Source: Solea solea
Lineage: Eukaryota > Chordata > Actinopteri > Pleuronectiformes > Soleidae
Assembly: GCF_958295425.1 (NCBI RefSeq)
Contig: NC_081136.1
Location: 24,930,890 to 24,994,889 of the forward strand
Length of the DNA: 64,000 nt
Direction: 5' to 3'
Positions 10,790-19,875 of this stretch are shown here, one piece after another. The notes beneath the pieces were generated by a model. It searched no databases. It was not told where the DNA came from and was given only the letters and a program-made list of their open reading frames with translations. Each line of letters opens with the position of its first letter. Within the stretch, counting starts at the first letter, position 1. The translations under genes were made by a program, and so were the position numbers.

Positions 10790-11260
10790 CTTAACCTCCT
10801 GAGTCATAGTTCAGACTAAATTGTTGACATGTTATTCCAGTGAGTGGCTGTCCAAAACTGTCTAAACAGCCTTGTTTGTGGCCGAACCTGTTCCCAGAGT
10901 ATTTCCAAACCGTCCGCTGTAAATTTCCCCGAAACCGTGACTCGACAGAAAGTTCAGGACGAGGAGTCGCTGCTATTCCTGGCGACGTATTTCCACCGCA
11001 GCTGCAGTGACAGAGCCGTAAATACAGTGTGACCAGAGAGACCATCACAGGGAGGACTTGTAGGTGCCGTAGCCTGTGGACGTGAGACAAACTCAAAGGA
11101 CAGACAACAGTGGAGGTGACTTAATATATGCTGTTTGAAAGCTGCCTCTCTCCTCCTCTGCAATAGGTCTTCTTTTGTGGTGGCAGAACTCGACATGTCT
11201 ATGGGCCAGAATAACATTACACTAGAAACAGATTCCCTGAAGCAAGTCAAAGCCGAGGTC
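10790..11260 (-). other. Overlapping open frames of unknown nature
   Basis: Two minus-strand frames (10791-11096 and 10954-11250, about 100 residues each) overlap out of phase. The first residues of the second (TTKEDLLQRRREAAFKQHI region) look protein-like, but no domain is recognised and the upstream sequence gives no start context. Could be a decayed repeat interior or chance. Confidence 0.15.
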
Positions 11261-11758
11261 TCGCTATTCCCTTAGAAAATCCTCCTCTGCTCGGGAAAGG
11301 CTTTAGCTCTGTGTACAACACGGTCGCACTTTTCTTTTGCTCCTTAAATGCCAATTTCCATCTCACTAAAAAAAAAAAAAAAAAGAATTCCCTTTGTACA
11401 ATAGAGTTCCTTCTTCTTGACTCTCTCTCACTGACAAACACTCTGTATTGCAACTATCATCTTATTATATCTCATGAATAATTTAGGGGCAACTGCTTGG
11501 TTTCCAACACACAACTGTTGTTGTAAATCTGTGCAATAACTCATTTTCAGAGCAGATTCATGCTAATGTTATGCCGATGTTGTTCAGGCTAAATTGTGCC
11601 TGGGCAAACTTTGTTAGTCTGGTCTGATGGGTGCATTACAAGTTGTTTATAAGATTGAGTGCACGAGTGCAGTATGTGCCTTTTTGTTTGTGTATTTTTT
11701 TATTTTTATTTTTTTACATCAAACAACCTTTTATGGATGTTCAAATGTGGTACTGCAC
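11261..11758. other. AT-rich non-coding sequence
   Basis: Contains a 17-base A run at 11368-11384. No further feature recognised. Confidence 0.5.
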
Positions 11759-11815
11759 TGTGTGTGTGTGTGTGGATGATGAAGTGGTAGAAGATGGATT
11801 AGATGGATGGAATCG
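11759..11815 (+). repeat. (GT)n run followed by a SINE-like ATGG tail
   Basis: GT dinucleotides at 11759-11774 lead into GATGAAGTGGTAGAAG and GGATTAGATGGATGG. These match the 3' tail of family A (compare 45950-45975). Only the tail of the element seems to be present. Confidence 0.45.
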
Positions 11816-11879
11816 TCTAAAGCAGTAGGTGACGTACAAAAGTCTCTGTTTTAATGTCCTCCTTCTTTCCATACTCGAT

Positions 11880-12060
11880 GCAACCGGTACTGTGTCGCAG
11901 TGGTTGTCAATGTTGCCTCACAACAAGAAGGTTCTTGGTTTGAAACTTAGGACCTTACTGTGAGAAGTCTGCACGTTCTCCCCCGTGTGTGTGTGTGTGG
12001 GTTTTGTCGTCATACTCCAGTTTCCTCCTGATATACGGACTGACAATGAAATGATTTGGT
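11880..12060 (+). mobile_element. SINE-like family A, degraded copy
   Basis: Recognisable in order: GTCGCAGTGGTTGTCAATG, GCCTCACAACAAGAAGG, GGTTTGAAAC in the B-box position, GTCTGCACGTTCTCCCC with a (GT)n at 11984-11999, and GTTTCCTCCTGATA. All are diverged versions of the body at 34790-34940. The element lacks a clear 3' tail. Confidence 0.6.
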
Positions 12061-12559
12061 TAAAAATGTGTTAAAATGCTTTATATATCCTGACAGCTAT
12101 AATATATTAGTAAAAAATGTATCTAATTAATTCATCTCAATTAATCGCAGATCAATATTTGACACGAGAAGCGACATTTTTCAATTCCAATGGATTTTGC
12201 TTTATGACTAAATCAATGAATAGACACATAAATGAGCTTAAACAACAACACTGTGTTTATTTTCATTATTTTCAAGTGCAAAAAAATAACGGCATTGTTC
12301 ACAATGCACAAACTTAAATTCAAGTTCGCCGTATTCAAGCTTTTTCAGGACTTTTTGGAAACTTTCCATGTCTTAAACACATTTGTTTTTGTTCATTAAA
12401 AAACCCCAAAACAAAACAAAACAGCGCTTAGTACAGTATATTCAAGAAAAGTGGAAACCTAACATTGCAAACTAGTTGGAATAATATCCTTGGCATGAAA
12501 TAAATAAATAAACAGTCCCAACAGTTAAACACAAAGTGCCCTTTCTCCCATGAACAGTT
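12061..12559. other. AT-rich sequence with hAT-like phrases
   Basis: CTCAATTAATCGCAGATCAA at 12135-12155 resembles the edge region of a fish hAT family, and a hAT transposase fragment follows just downstream. The two may be parts of one decayed element. The boundaries could not be fixed. Confidence 0.35.
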
Positions 12560-12745
12560 TTGAAAAACAACCGAGAGTGGCAGACAGTCCACTGCAATCC
12601 ACTTTGCCAGCGCATTTGTTAATTTGTCAGTCATGGACTTACTCATGTTGGCTCTGAAACCACTTTCATCTTGTCGAGTGTGGATTGGCGACACTTGCCT
12701 GCTCGAGCGAAGCACTTTATCCATCCAGGAGCCAGAACTCCACAA
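12560..12745 (-). pseudogene. hAT-type transposase fragment, decayed
   Basis: On the minus strand, 12646 down to 12566 encodes a stretch reading SKSMTDKLTNALAKW then IAVDCLPLSVV. This matches the conserved N-terminal block of hAT/ZBED transposases, in which a K-L/I-T...WIAVD-x-x-PLSVVE pattern follows the BED finger (family knowledge). The expected acidic continuation after SVV is absent and the frame runs into unrelated residues. Upstream residues (MWSSGSWMDK...) are not recognisable. No BED finger, no catalytic DDE region and no terminal repeats are seen, so this is a small remnant. Confidence is moderate because the match is only about 26 residues and made by eye. Confidence 0.5.
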
Positions 12746-13097
12746 AGAGGAGATCCTCTCTGCTGTCCATGAGGTGATGTCAGGAGGAGGGAAGGAAAAC
12801 GCTAAACCGTGGCAATGGACAGGGAAGTAAGAGATCGAGAGAGACGAGATGTAACGTCACTAAAGTGACACAGATCGGATTTGAAAATCCCAAATGACGA
12901 TTGGATTTCTGCGGATTTCTGCCTTCAGCTCGTGGACGGACACATGTGGCACCACCTCTTTCTGTCTGACCCGTTGCAGCAATTTCTCTCTTTTTTTATG
13001 AAATGATACTGAACACTATAGATGCACCAGGTGCAACAGAGAGATCATTATAAGTGAAAATGTCAGACAGCGAGGTTATGTGCAAATATAATCACAC
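12746..13097. other. Non-coding sequence
   Basis: Unique-looking sequence between the transposase remnant and a CA repeat. A plus-strand frame at 12624-12830 is a shadow of the remnant. Confidence 0.4.
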
Positions 13098-13122
13098 CCA
13101 CACACACACACACACACACACA
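13098..13122. repeat. (CA)n microsatellite
   Basis: About twelve CA units, uninterrupted. Confidence 0.9.
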
Positions 13123-13149
13123 GTGAGATGTCTCCTCCACTCTTCATCT

Positions 13150-13420
13150 TTCATGCAGTATCAGCGGCATTACTGCACTTTCCCCCGTGCTCATCACTAA
13201 ACCAGGCGTCGGTCGATGAAGCGTAATGAGCGCACAGACACAAAGGCCGCCAATTAAGGGATTCCATTTAAACCATACAAATTGATTTTTACAAAAATGA
13301 CCTGCGCAGCACAATCGGATAAACAAGGTGACAACTTCATGTAATCATTTCATTTCCTTTTTGTTGTGACCATTTGTACCGGATGATGATTTCATCCCAG
13401 CGATTACGCTGCGGAGACGG
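13150..13420. promoter_or_regulatory. Candidate conserved non-coding element
   Basis: Unique-looking, moderately GC-rich sequence with GCGTAATGAGCGC, GCCAATTAAGGG, CAAATTGATTTTTAC and CGGATAAACAAGG in close succession. It has no simple repeat and no known transposon phrase. Composition and ATTA density fit an enhancer. Coding potential is low: the 60-residue minus frame is unrecognised. Confidence 0.3.
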
Positions 13421-13498
13421 AATGTTTCATGTCACGCGGAGGAGTGTAAAGCGGTGACATTTTATGTTGCCGGCATTTGTGAAACAAGTAAAAGTATG

Positions 13499-13530
13499 AA
13501 TGGATGGATGTGTGTGTGTGTGTGTGTGTG
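13499..13530. repeat. (GGAT)n-(GT)n compound microsatellite
   Basis: Two to three GGAT units run into about eleven GT units. Confidence 0.9.
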
Positions 13531-14149
13531 GCAGACAGCCGCGATGCCCTTCAGGTGACAGATTTCCTCCTGAGTGGAACAGGGCGCGGGGAGCAGTGGT
13601 GTCACTGGGGGGGAGCGACAGCTGGCACCGAGACATAAAGCACATATATTAGCCATGTTGGCACAGTCAACCCCAGCCATGTGTCAGAAATGTATTGGAC
13701 GAATGAATGAATGAATTTCACACGCGATGCTGTCCGTCGATATCTCCACCCAAGACACTGACAGCCGAGTCGGGAGTTTAATGTCATCTTTCCACCGTCT
13801 TGTCGTGCCTACCGAACTCTATATTGCATTACCGCAGGAAACAACAAAGAACACGGGCTGTTTGTTTATTGATGGCAGTGCGCTACCGTTGGAATTTGGA
13901 ATTCACCCACGGTAAACAGATGTTTGTTTTTGATGTTCCCTTTTTCTTGGCCGTGAGTCACCATTGTTGGCTCGGTTTGCTGGTGGTACCTAATGCACCA
14001 CAGCTTCTGTCAAATCAGCTGGTAAAACAGTGACTTTTTCACGGTTTTATGTGTATTTTCTTTCGTTTAAAAGAAAACAAAGAAAAAAACACAAACAACA
14101 ATATGTGCATTAGTGGCTTACCATGTATATAAAAATGGACAGAGTCAAA
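13531..14149. other. Non-coding sequence
   Basis: GC-rich near 13540-13620, with (GAAT)n at 13702-13715. Overlapping frames at 13462-14033 on both strands carry no recognisable protein. Confidence 0.4.
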
Positions 14150-14390
14150 ACGCGCACTTGATTTGAAGCCTTTGACCAATGCAGTCACTTTTTTGTACCC
14201 TGCAATCAGGTATGACACCAGCTGTCAATCACACTGGTGTCCACTCAAGTGTGCCATGAATTATCGTCTGTTTCACCTTAAATTGGAACATCATTTACAA
14301 AGTATACAGTACATCGTGCTCTATTGAAGAAGACATGAAACAAGCGATTGAGACCATTAACTCCAATTTAAGAAATACATCTATAGTGTG
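14150..14390 (+). repeat. Dispersed repeat family D, interior part
   Basis: The phrases CTATTGAAGAAGACATGAAAC, GAGACCATTAACTCC and AATTGGAACATCATTTAC match what I recall of the middle of the family whose ends appear at 3355-3445 and 62960-63050. This copy is not joined to those ends and is diverged. Confidence 0.4.
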
Positions 14391-14548
14391 GCGGCCTTAA
14401 ACCTGGTTCCCCACATTAAACCTTTCTTGGTTGATCTCATCATTTGATCTGTTTCTGTTTCTGTTGGTAACATGGTAATAATGCGTGGTGTAAATAATCC
14501 AGATCATAATGTATACTGACCAGATATAAAACTCTGTTCAGGGCTGAG
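14391..14548. other. Short non-coding spacer
   Basis: Nothing recognised. Confidence 0.4.
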
Positions 14549-14573
14549 CAGCAGCGGCAGCAGCGGCAGCAGC
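14549..14573. repeat. (CAGCAGCGG)n short tandem repeat
   Basis: Almost three copies of a nine-base unit. There is no open frame of note through it, so a coding poly-Gln or poly-Ser tract is unlikely. Confidence 0.75.
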
Positions 14574-14659
14574 GATGACTTCCAGAACTCTCGGTGGATT
14601 GTTAAAGCAGGGATCTGTCACAGGTGTACTCTTACAGTATGAATAACATTAGCCTACTT

Positions 14660-14960
14660 AGCAAAGCTATGGAGACATTAATCTGTCTCCCTCTGTCACA
14701 TGACCCTGACCCTGCATGTCACGGTGGTCCAGGCTGGTACGGAGAGAGAGCGCTTTTCCTGACACAAATGCCTCAACGTGGCAGGATTTAAAATGGCGCA
14801 ATGTCACAACGACATCAAATAATTCCAGTGGAGTTGGCACGGTAATAGAATCTGCTCTCGGGGACATAATTGATCTGCACATATTTTCAAAATAGAGTCC
14901 AGTAGTGGAGCTGTTTGCAGCTGATTTGCTCGGTCGCACTGTTCACCTTTTATTTTAACC
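14660..14960. promoter_or_regulatory. Candidate conserved non-coding element
   Basis: Unique-looking sequence of about 45% GC with GGACATAATTGATCTG, CAAATAATTCCAG and CCCTAATTAAGAATAAAT. No repeat phrase. The 90-residue minus frame (14667-14939) spans most of it without a recognisable domain; conserved non-coding elements often stay open by chance. Confidence 0.25.
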
Positions 14961-15299
14961 CCTAATTAAGAATAAATACTGAACAGTGGCTTTCAGACAT
15001 ATGAGACGAGCGTAAACTCTTCTTTTAATGAGCTTTATAATGAGTTTTCCGCCGTATTTTTCTTCGTCGTTGACATTTAATTATGATTATTGATGATAAC
15101 CGTGCAATGGTGAACAACCATGACACAAATTGAACAGACAAAAAGACAATAGAGACAAATAAGATAAGCTCCAAGGGCTAACATTTGGTTTTCCAGTATC
15201 GCCAATTAGCCACGCGAGTGTAGCCTCTTTCTTGCAAAGTGACATTTTGTGTCAGATAAAGCGAAACTAAGACAGAATATCAGATGTAAATGCAGTGAT
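14961..15299. other. AT-rich non-coding sequence
   Basis: No gene and no known repeat recognised. Confidence 0.45.
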
Positions 15300-15425
15300 T
15301 GTTGTGGAACCAATGGCGTGCACAGACATTTGGAAGGGCAGGGGCAAAAGTTAAAAGGGCACCTACTGTGAAAAATGAAAAAGGCACCTACTGTGCACAA
15401 GTGCAGGCGCCACGAGTACACGTAA
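15300..15425 (+). repeat. Dispersed repeat with an internal duplication
   Basis: CAATGGCGTGCACAGACATTT is a phrase seen often in fish repeats. AAGGGCACCTACTGTG and AAAGGCACCTACTGTG are direct repeats 27 bases apart (about 15354 and 15381). Confidence 0.45.
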
Positions 15426-15438
15426 GGCTAATAATATA

Positions 15439-15443
<5 letters not shown>

Positions 15444-15473
<30 letters not shown>
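15444..15473. repeat. (TA)n microsatellite
   Basis: About fifteen TA units. Confidence 0.9.
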
Positions 15474-15476
<3 letters not shown>

Positions 15477-15582
15477 AGGCTAGTCCAAAGTGTGACCTGG
15501 GGCGTGGACTTCCATATGGACCTCCACACGTTGTTGGTACTTTAGCGCACTTCTTGTGACTCAAGAGAACGCTTTAGCATGT

Positions 15583-15643
15583 GACGTTTTTGTCCATAAA
15601 GGCAAAAACGTCTTGAAATAAGATTCTTCAATCTTATTTCGAG
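15583..15643. other. Two back-to-back perfect hairpins
   Basis: Hairpin 1: GACGTTTTTG (15583-15592) pairs perfectly with CAAAAACGTC (15603-15612) around a 10-base loop. Hairpin 2: GAAATAAGATT (15615-15625) pairs perfectly with AATCTTATTTC (15630-15640) around a 4-base CTTC loop. Its outer CTT/GAG bases extend the stem from 15612 to 15643 with one G-T pair. The hairpins meet at base 15612. They may be transposon end structures, a structured RNA or chance. No Helitron CTRR end follows at the expected distance. Confidence 0.5.
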
Positions 15644-15886
15644 TGGATATTTTAAAACAGTTAATGAAAAATAATATTCAATTCAATGTCGAAACCATCC
15701 GGACATTTTTGCTTTTAGTTTTGCCTCATCAGCAAAAACAGCTGCTTATAGCTAATGGGACTTCTCGGCAAACTGTCAACTTGTGTTTGACTATATTCTT
15801 GACTGTCAACATCTCACCGCACGGTGATGGACACCGGCAAGGTCACAGACTTCTCCTGGTAACTAGATCTTCTTCGGCGCTCAGTG
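15644..15886. other. Non-coding sequence
   Basis: Contains TCACCGCACGGTGA near 15811, a six-base inverted repeat around CA. Nothing else recognised. Confidence 0.4.
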
Positions 15887-16156
15887 CAGAAAGTCAGTTT
15901 GTCCATTAACGGTGCTGCGTTTCGTAATGTGATCGAGCCTCAACTTAACATGTCAAGACAAATTGGCGTCTCACTCATTCTCTGCGATCCGTGTGATGTA
16001 CAGGTCGCTCCTACACAGGAATCGGAGAAGCTGACGAGAAGAAACGAAGACCTGATTCCATTTCCCGAGCAGACCAGTTTATTTCCCTCCTCCAAATTCA
16101 CTGTGGTTTTCGGTATCTTGTGTTTTTTTTTTGTGATATTCATAGTCTCTTTTTGA
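15887..16156 (+). CDS. Unrecognised small open frame with a C-terminal hydrophobic segment
   Basis: About 85-90 residues with a mixed, protein-like N-terminal part (SINGAAFRNVIEPQLNMSR region, then an acidic, polar middle). A run of about 18 hydrophobic residues (TVVFGILCFFFVIFIVSF) sits at the very C-terminus. That would suit a tail-anchored membrane protein, but the run is encoded by a T-rich tract and may be an accident. There is no clear Kozak start, no poly(A) signal placed to suit and no recognised homologue. An antisense frame of 67 residues overlaps it. Confidence 0.12.
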   Translation, partial: QKVSLSINGAAFRNVIEPQLNMSRQIGVSLILCDPCDVQVAPTQESEKLTRRNEDLIPFPEQTSLFPSSKFTVVFGILCFFFVIFIVSF

Positions 16157-16159
16157 AGG

Positions 16160-17139
16160 GAGATGTTTCAGTTTCAAACTATCTTTTGGTTGTTCTAAAA
16201 AAAAGAAAGAAAAATCCTGCTTTGATGGAGTGAATGGTTCATTTGCTCAAAACAACGAAGCAGATTCCTAGTGGTGAATAAAAGGGCACTTTGAGCTTCA
16301 AGAATTCTTTGAGAATATACTGTTACGCTTTTTGAACGCATCACTGAATAGGTTGTGATAGAGCCTCCTATATTTTTTTTCTTTTTGAAAATCAAACTTA
16401 ACTTAAAGGCACCGACTATGCCGAGCGCTCAGCCTAGTGCACTGCTTGCTGTTTCCTTGAATAAGCCTGGGACCTTGACACTCACTCTCACTGGTAACTT
16501 GACCGCCAGCACAAATAGAAGGGATAACAGACTTTAATCACTTAAGAAAATACAATATGCACCTTAGGTCTGATATGTTTGCTGCTTTTTCTGCCTGGAA
16601 ACTGAAGTTTGTAAACGGCTCTTTCTCTAAACCAAATTCCATAGAGAACAACAGTGATTTTACATCACAGCAACCTGCAACCTAAAAATTATAATTTTCT
16701 CCATGGACTTTGGCGTGGGAGAGAATACGGCTTATACACTGTCGTGAATGCTGATGATTAATTCAGCTCACTTGGTTGGAGCCAGGTGTTGCAGGCTATA
16801 GTTTGTCAATTCCTGTCAAGTTCCCGCTTCATTCCTCACATGATTAATACATAATGAGGAAATGAAGAGTGTGAAAATGAGTCATAACTTGAGGGCCATG
16901 TCTTTTCAACCTGCTGAAAAAATACTGAAGGGTTGTTCTGTGTCTTGATCAAGCGCTGCAGTTTTCCTTGAACCGAGCCAGGTGACACTTTGATGATGAC
17001 TTTTGGGAATTTTTATTTTTTTAAAGCTTTCGCTGCCACTTATTTTATCCTTGGCTGACCTTGAAGTTTTGTTTCTAAGAATGTAGCTGAAAGCTAATAA
17101 AAGTCAGAAATAAATCTTTAGTTATCATGTACTCTATTG
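16160..17139. other. AT-rich non-coding sequence
   Basis: No gene or clear repeat. GTGATTTTACATCAC near 16652 is a small inverted repeat. Confidence 0.45.
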
Positions 17140-17240
17140 CCTGGTGTGAGCTTTTCTGTCTTTTACTTCTTCTGTCTTTTATCCATTATTCTGTATTCTT
17201 TGGTCCACTGTGTTTGTTTTAAAGTGCTTTACAAATAAAG
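17140..17240 (+). mobile_element. LINE-like 3' tail fragment
   Basis: TCTGTCTTTTACTTC, TTTTAAAGTGCTTTACAAAT and AAATAAAGTTGG form the kind of 3' end seen in fish L2-like LINEs and their SINE partners. Only the tail remains; there is no coding part nearby. Confidence 0.35.
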
Positions 17241-17250
17241 TTGGATTTTA

Positions 17251-17414
17251 TAACATATTTATGATGCAAAATTAATCTATTCAAAAGGAATCTATTCATT
17301 TAAAAATAAAAACATATAGAAATGACTCGTTACAACTTGATATTGTTTGGAGGGCCACATGAAATCGATTGGAGGGCCACATGTGACCCGCGGGCCGCCA
17401 CTTTGAGACCCCTG
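17251..17414 (+). mobile_element. hAT-like MITE family H1, right-hand end
   Basis: Ends in GGGCCGCCACTTTGAGACCCCTG, preceded by two GGAGGGCCACATG phrases. CATATTTATGATGCAAAATTAATC matches 24322-24350 and 32370-32395. The terminus mirrors the CAGGGGTCTCAAA-type end of a common fish hAT MITE (recognition). The left end is missing. Confidence 0.6.
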
Positions 17415-17554
17415 TCATAGACCCTGGATATTCTCTGGCTGTACAGTGTCAGTTGAAGTATGTCTCAGTGATATGACTGAAGTTTGAAGGAATATTTTGT
17501 GTATTGCACGCTGTGCTCAGAGGACTCTCAGCTGGTCAGAGGCTCTTCTAGGCT

Positions 17555-17676
17555 GTACATATACATACATACATATATATGTATGTATATATATCTATAT
17601 ATGTATGTATGTATATATATCTATATATGTATGTATGTATATATGTATATATATATATATATATACATATATATAA
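17555..17676. repeat. Complex AT-rich tandem repeat
   Basis: ATAC, TATG, TATATC and TA units are mixed. A period of about 26 bases (ATATATCTATATATGTATG plus ATGT) occurs twice. Open frames across it are pure low complexity. Confidence 0.85.
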
Positions 17677-17702
17677 CTCTAATGGTGGCCTAAGACTTCT
17701 TA

Positions 17703-17706
<4 letters not shown>

Positions 17707-17744
<38 letters not shown>

Positions 17745-17749
17745 TTTTT
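17707..17749. repeat. (TA)n run followed by a T tract
   Basis: About fourteen TA units pass directly into about fourteen T residues. Confidence 0.9.
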
Positions 17750-18239
17750 AAGTCAAATTGGTTTTAATGTTTGTGTTTAGTGCAAATTGAAATCAGTTCG
17801 GCCTACCCTCAGTTATTTAGGAATTAGAGAGAATTCCTACGCAGATTTGCAGTTAAAATTCAGTTTAGATTGTCTGGTTCTAGATGGTAGTAAATACTGT
17901 GGCTCCCTCTGCACTTTTTAAGGTACTCCGGGGTGCATTGGCATCCATTTTGGAAACTGCTAGTCCAGAGAACCTATAAGTTCACACTTGTCAAGGAGTT
18001 CCACTTCCGAGATGATGGGTTGTTGCGGGAGAATGTGAAAGTAATGTGTTGTTTTCCCACTGGAATCCTTGTGGTCAAAGAAACCATTCAGCCACACTGT
18101 CCCGTAGATGGATGAGGACACTATGGGTCCCTGGGCACAGTCATGTAAAAGGCTCCTATGGGAGTTGGACTCCTGCAGAAGGAATGACACCCAGACTGGA
18201 AAGCACACAGCATTAACACAAACAACACAGAGATGGCAT
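17750..18239. other. Non-coding sequence with open frames on both strands
   Basis: A 127-residue minus frame (17960-18343) and a 114-residue plus frame (18108-18452) overlap here. Neither has a recognisable domain. The stretch is unique-looking. Confidence 0.3.
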
Positions 18240-18395
18240 GTGTCGTTTTTGGACCTTTTGTGTTCCATTTTGCATCTCTTTGTAGATGCTTTGTGTTCCA
18301 TTTTGTGTCTCTTTGCGGCCATTGTACGTCCCTGTGTGGTCACCCTTGTGTCTGGTTTAGTGGCTGCCTTCGGTCTCTGTGTGGTATTTTGGATT
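18240..18395. repeat. Degenerate GT-rich minisatellite
   Basis: TTGTGTTCCATTTTGCATC, TTGTGTTCCATTTTGTGTC, TCTTTGCGGCCATTGTACG and CCCTGTGTGGTCACCCTTG follow at spacings of about 20-40 bases. They are variants of one unit, resembling the TTGTGTCTCTTTGTGGTC repeats common in fish. Confidence 0.6.
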
Positions 18396-19523
18396 CAAGG
18401 TTTAAAAACACCACCAACAAGAAAATCTTTATTGTTTATCACCCCATATTAGAAAATTGTCTTTCTTGAGGGGATCACAAACATCATACTCATGGTATTA
18501 AAACACAACAGGCCCATAACTAAATGACAGCAGGTGTGCACAGCTGCATTTAAAAGCATCAAGAGTCTATTTGACCTTGTTTAAGATGGATATTGCCGTG
18601 GGAATGAGAGTGTTTTCTTTCTTTAGATCTCTTTTTGGCCAGAGGTGCTTTTAAAGCATTTGTCTGATGCGAGCTGATAGGAGTGGTTAAAGGGACTGTG
18701 AATAGTCCTCGGTGATTGAGACTGCCTTTCTTGTTATTGTGCGACTGGAGAGGTTTGTGAGTTTGTTTTGAGGGGTGTCCTTGATTAACTTTGTATCACG
18801 AAGTTGTATCACAACGTTGCTTATGAGGAGTGATTCAGTGCAGGACTAGAACAGTGCTGCTACAATTTCTTGTTTGACATTAAAACCCGCTTAACACCCT
18901 CACAGGAAGCATGTGCTGCATTCACACACTTTCATTTAAAAATGCCGTTTTAAGTGGCTGTGCCAAGTGATTTGTCCATGACCCAGCGTTTGATTTGAAT
19001 AGTGGAGAGCAGACTGAATGTGTTTATCCCCGAGCTTGTCTCGCTCTATATAAAAACTGAACTAAAAGTCCTTTGTGCAAGTGGAAGGAAAAAAAGGGTT
19101 CACAGAAATGAGACCACGTGTATTGTACAACCCTGTCTCTCAAAAATTTCCTTGCCACACAACGAAACTGCTCTCTTGAACTGCGTTTCTTGAGGAAGAC
19201 ATTTTCTACCAAATTACATTTTGGTTGTGACATATCAGTAATAGTGATGTAGAACACAAGTATTAAACTCAACAATGCATGGAGGTGGAAGGGAATGTGG
19301 TGACAAAGTAAGACATCTTTCAGACAACTGAGACCAGTTTGAGACCAAACATTGGAAGATTTGTTGTCTAATAATGGGGTTTTAGGAGGACATCCTGATG
19401 TGCATTACGTTGTGTTTTTAATAGAAAGGGTGCCATGATACTATGAGGAAAAAACATGATCTTTTCCCATAGCATTAGCACTGTGCTTTTTATGCCTAAA
19501 CCTAAGCACATATAGGTTTAGGC
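18396..19523. other. Non-coding sequence, possibly LINE-derived at 18540-18790
   Basis: 18540-18790 has the order 'GGGAATGAGAGTGTTTTC ... GATAGGAGTGGTTAAAGGG ... GACTGCCTTTCTTG', which recalls a diverged antisense LINE region of teleosts. I could not confirm a frame. The rest is unique-looking. Confidence 0.3.
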
Positions 19524-19687
19524 CCTGCCGAAAGGTGACTGCACCCTGTAACTCTTTATTGCAAGGAGTGATATTGACCAAATTCACTGTACATGCACCT
19601 GGTTTCCTCTTCTGCTCATGCTGAAAAGATAGAGATACGTAACCCCTACCAATCTAGAGTTATAGGGTGCAGTCACTTTTCGGCAGG
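19524..19687 (+). mobile_element. MITE family P, unit 1 of tandem array
   Basis: Starts CCTGCCGAAAGGTGACTGC and ends with a 24-base inverted repeat of a start of this type, AGGGTGCAGTCAC then TTTTCGGCAGG. At 164 bases it is far too short for a gene, so it is a miniature inverted-repeat element. Unit 2 follows after a single T. The two units differ at only a handful of positions (for example AGTGATATT against AGCGATATT and a one-base indel near 19635), so the duplication or conversion is recent relative to the other repeats here. The superfamily cannot be assigned: no target-site duplication is visible because the units abut. Confidence 0.8.
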
Positions 19688-19712
19688 TCCTGCCGAAAAG
19701 TGACTGCACCCT
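19664..19712. repeat. 49-base palindrome at the MITE unit junction
   Basis: The right terminal repeat of unit 1 (19664-19687) and the left terminal repeat of unit 2 (19689-19712) are exact reverse complements over 24 bases, with one T between. Such a short-loop palindrome can extrude as a cruciform or form a hairpin in single strands. Confidence 0.9.
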
Positions 19713-19851
19713 GTAACTCTTTATTGCAAGGAGCGATATTGACCAAATTCACTGTACATGCACCTGGTTTCCTCTTCTGCTCATGCTGAAAAGATAGAGA
19801 TCGTAACCCCTACCAATCCAGAGTTTTAGGGTGCAGTCACTTTTCAGCAGG
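19689..19851 (+). mobile_element. MITE family P, unit 2 of tandem array
   Basis: A 163-base unit in the same orientation as unit 1, beginning with a perfect CCTGCCGAAAAGTGACTGC and ending GTGCAGTCACTTTTCAGCAGG, with one mismatch in the right terminal repeat. A single G separates it from the next unit. Confidence 0.8.
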
Positions 19852-19852
19852 G

Positions 19853-19874
19853 CCTGCCAAAATGTGACTGCACC
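19853..19874 (+). mobile_element. MITE family P, broken third unit
   Basis: CCTGCCAAAATGTGACTGCACC repeats the family start with two mismatches, then is cut one base before the hAT element at 19876. Sequence beyond that element (20490 on, CACCTATAACCCC) weakly resembles the continuation of the unit. The hAT may therefore have inserted into a third MITE unit. Confidence 0.6.
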
Positions 19875-19875
19875 A

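Noticed and set aside
14549..14573. Coding poly-Gln or poly-Ser repeat
   Set aside because: No extended open frame surrounds the CAGCAGCGG units.
15583..15643. Helitron 3' hairpin
   Set aside because: No CTRR terminus about 10 bases after the stem and no TC start found upstream.
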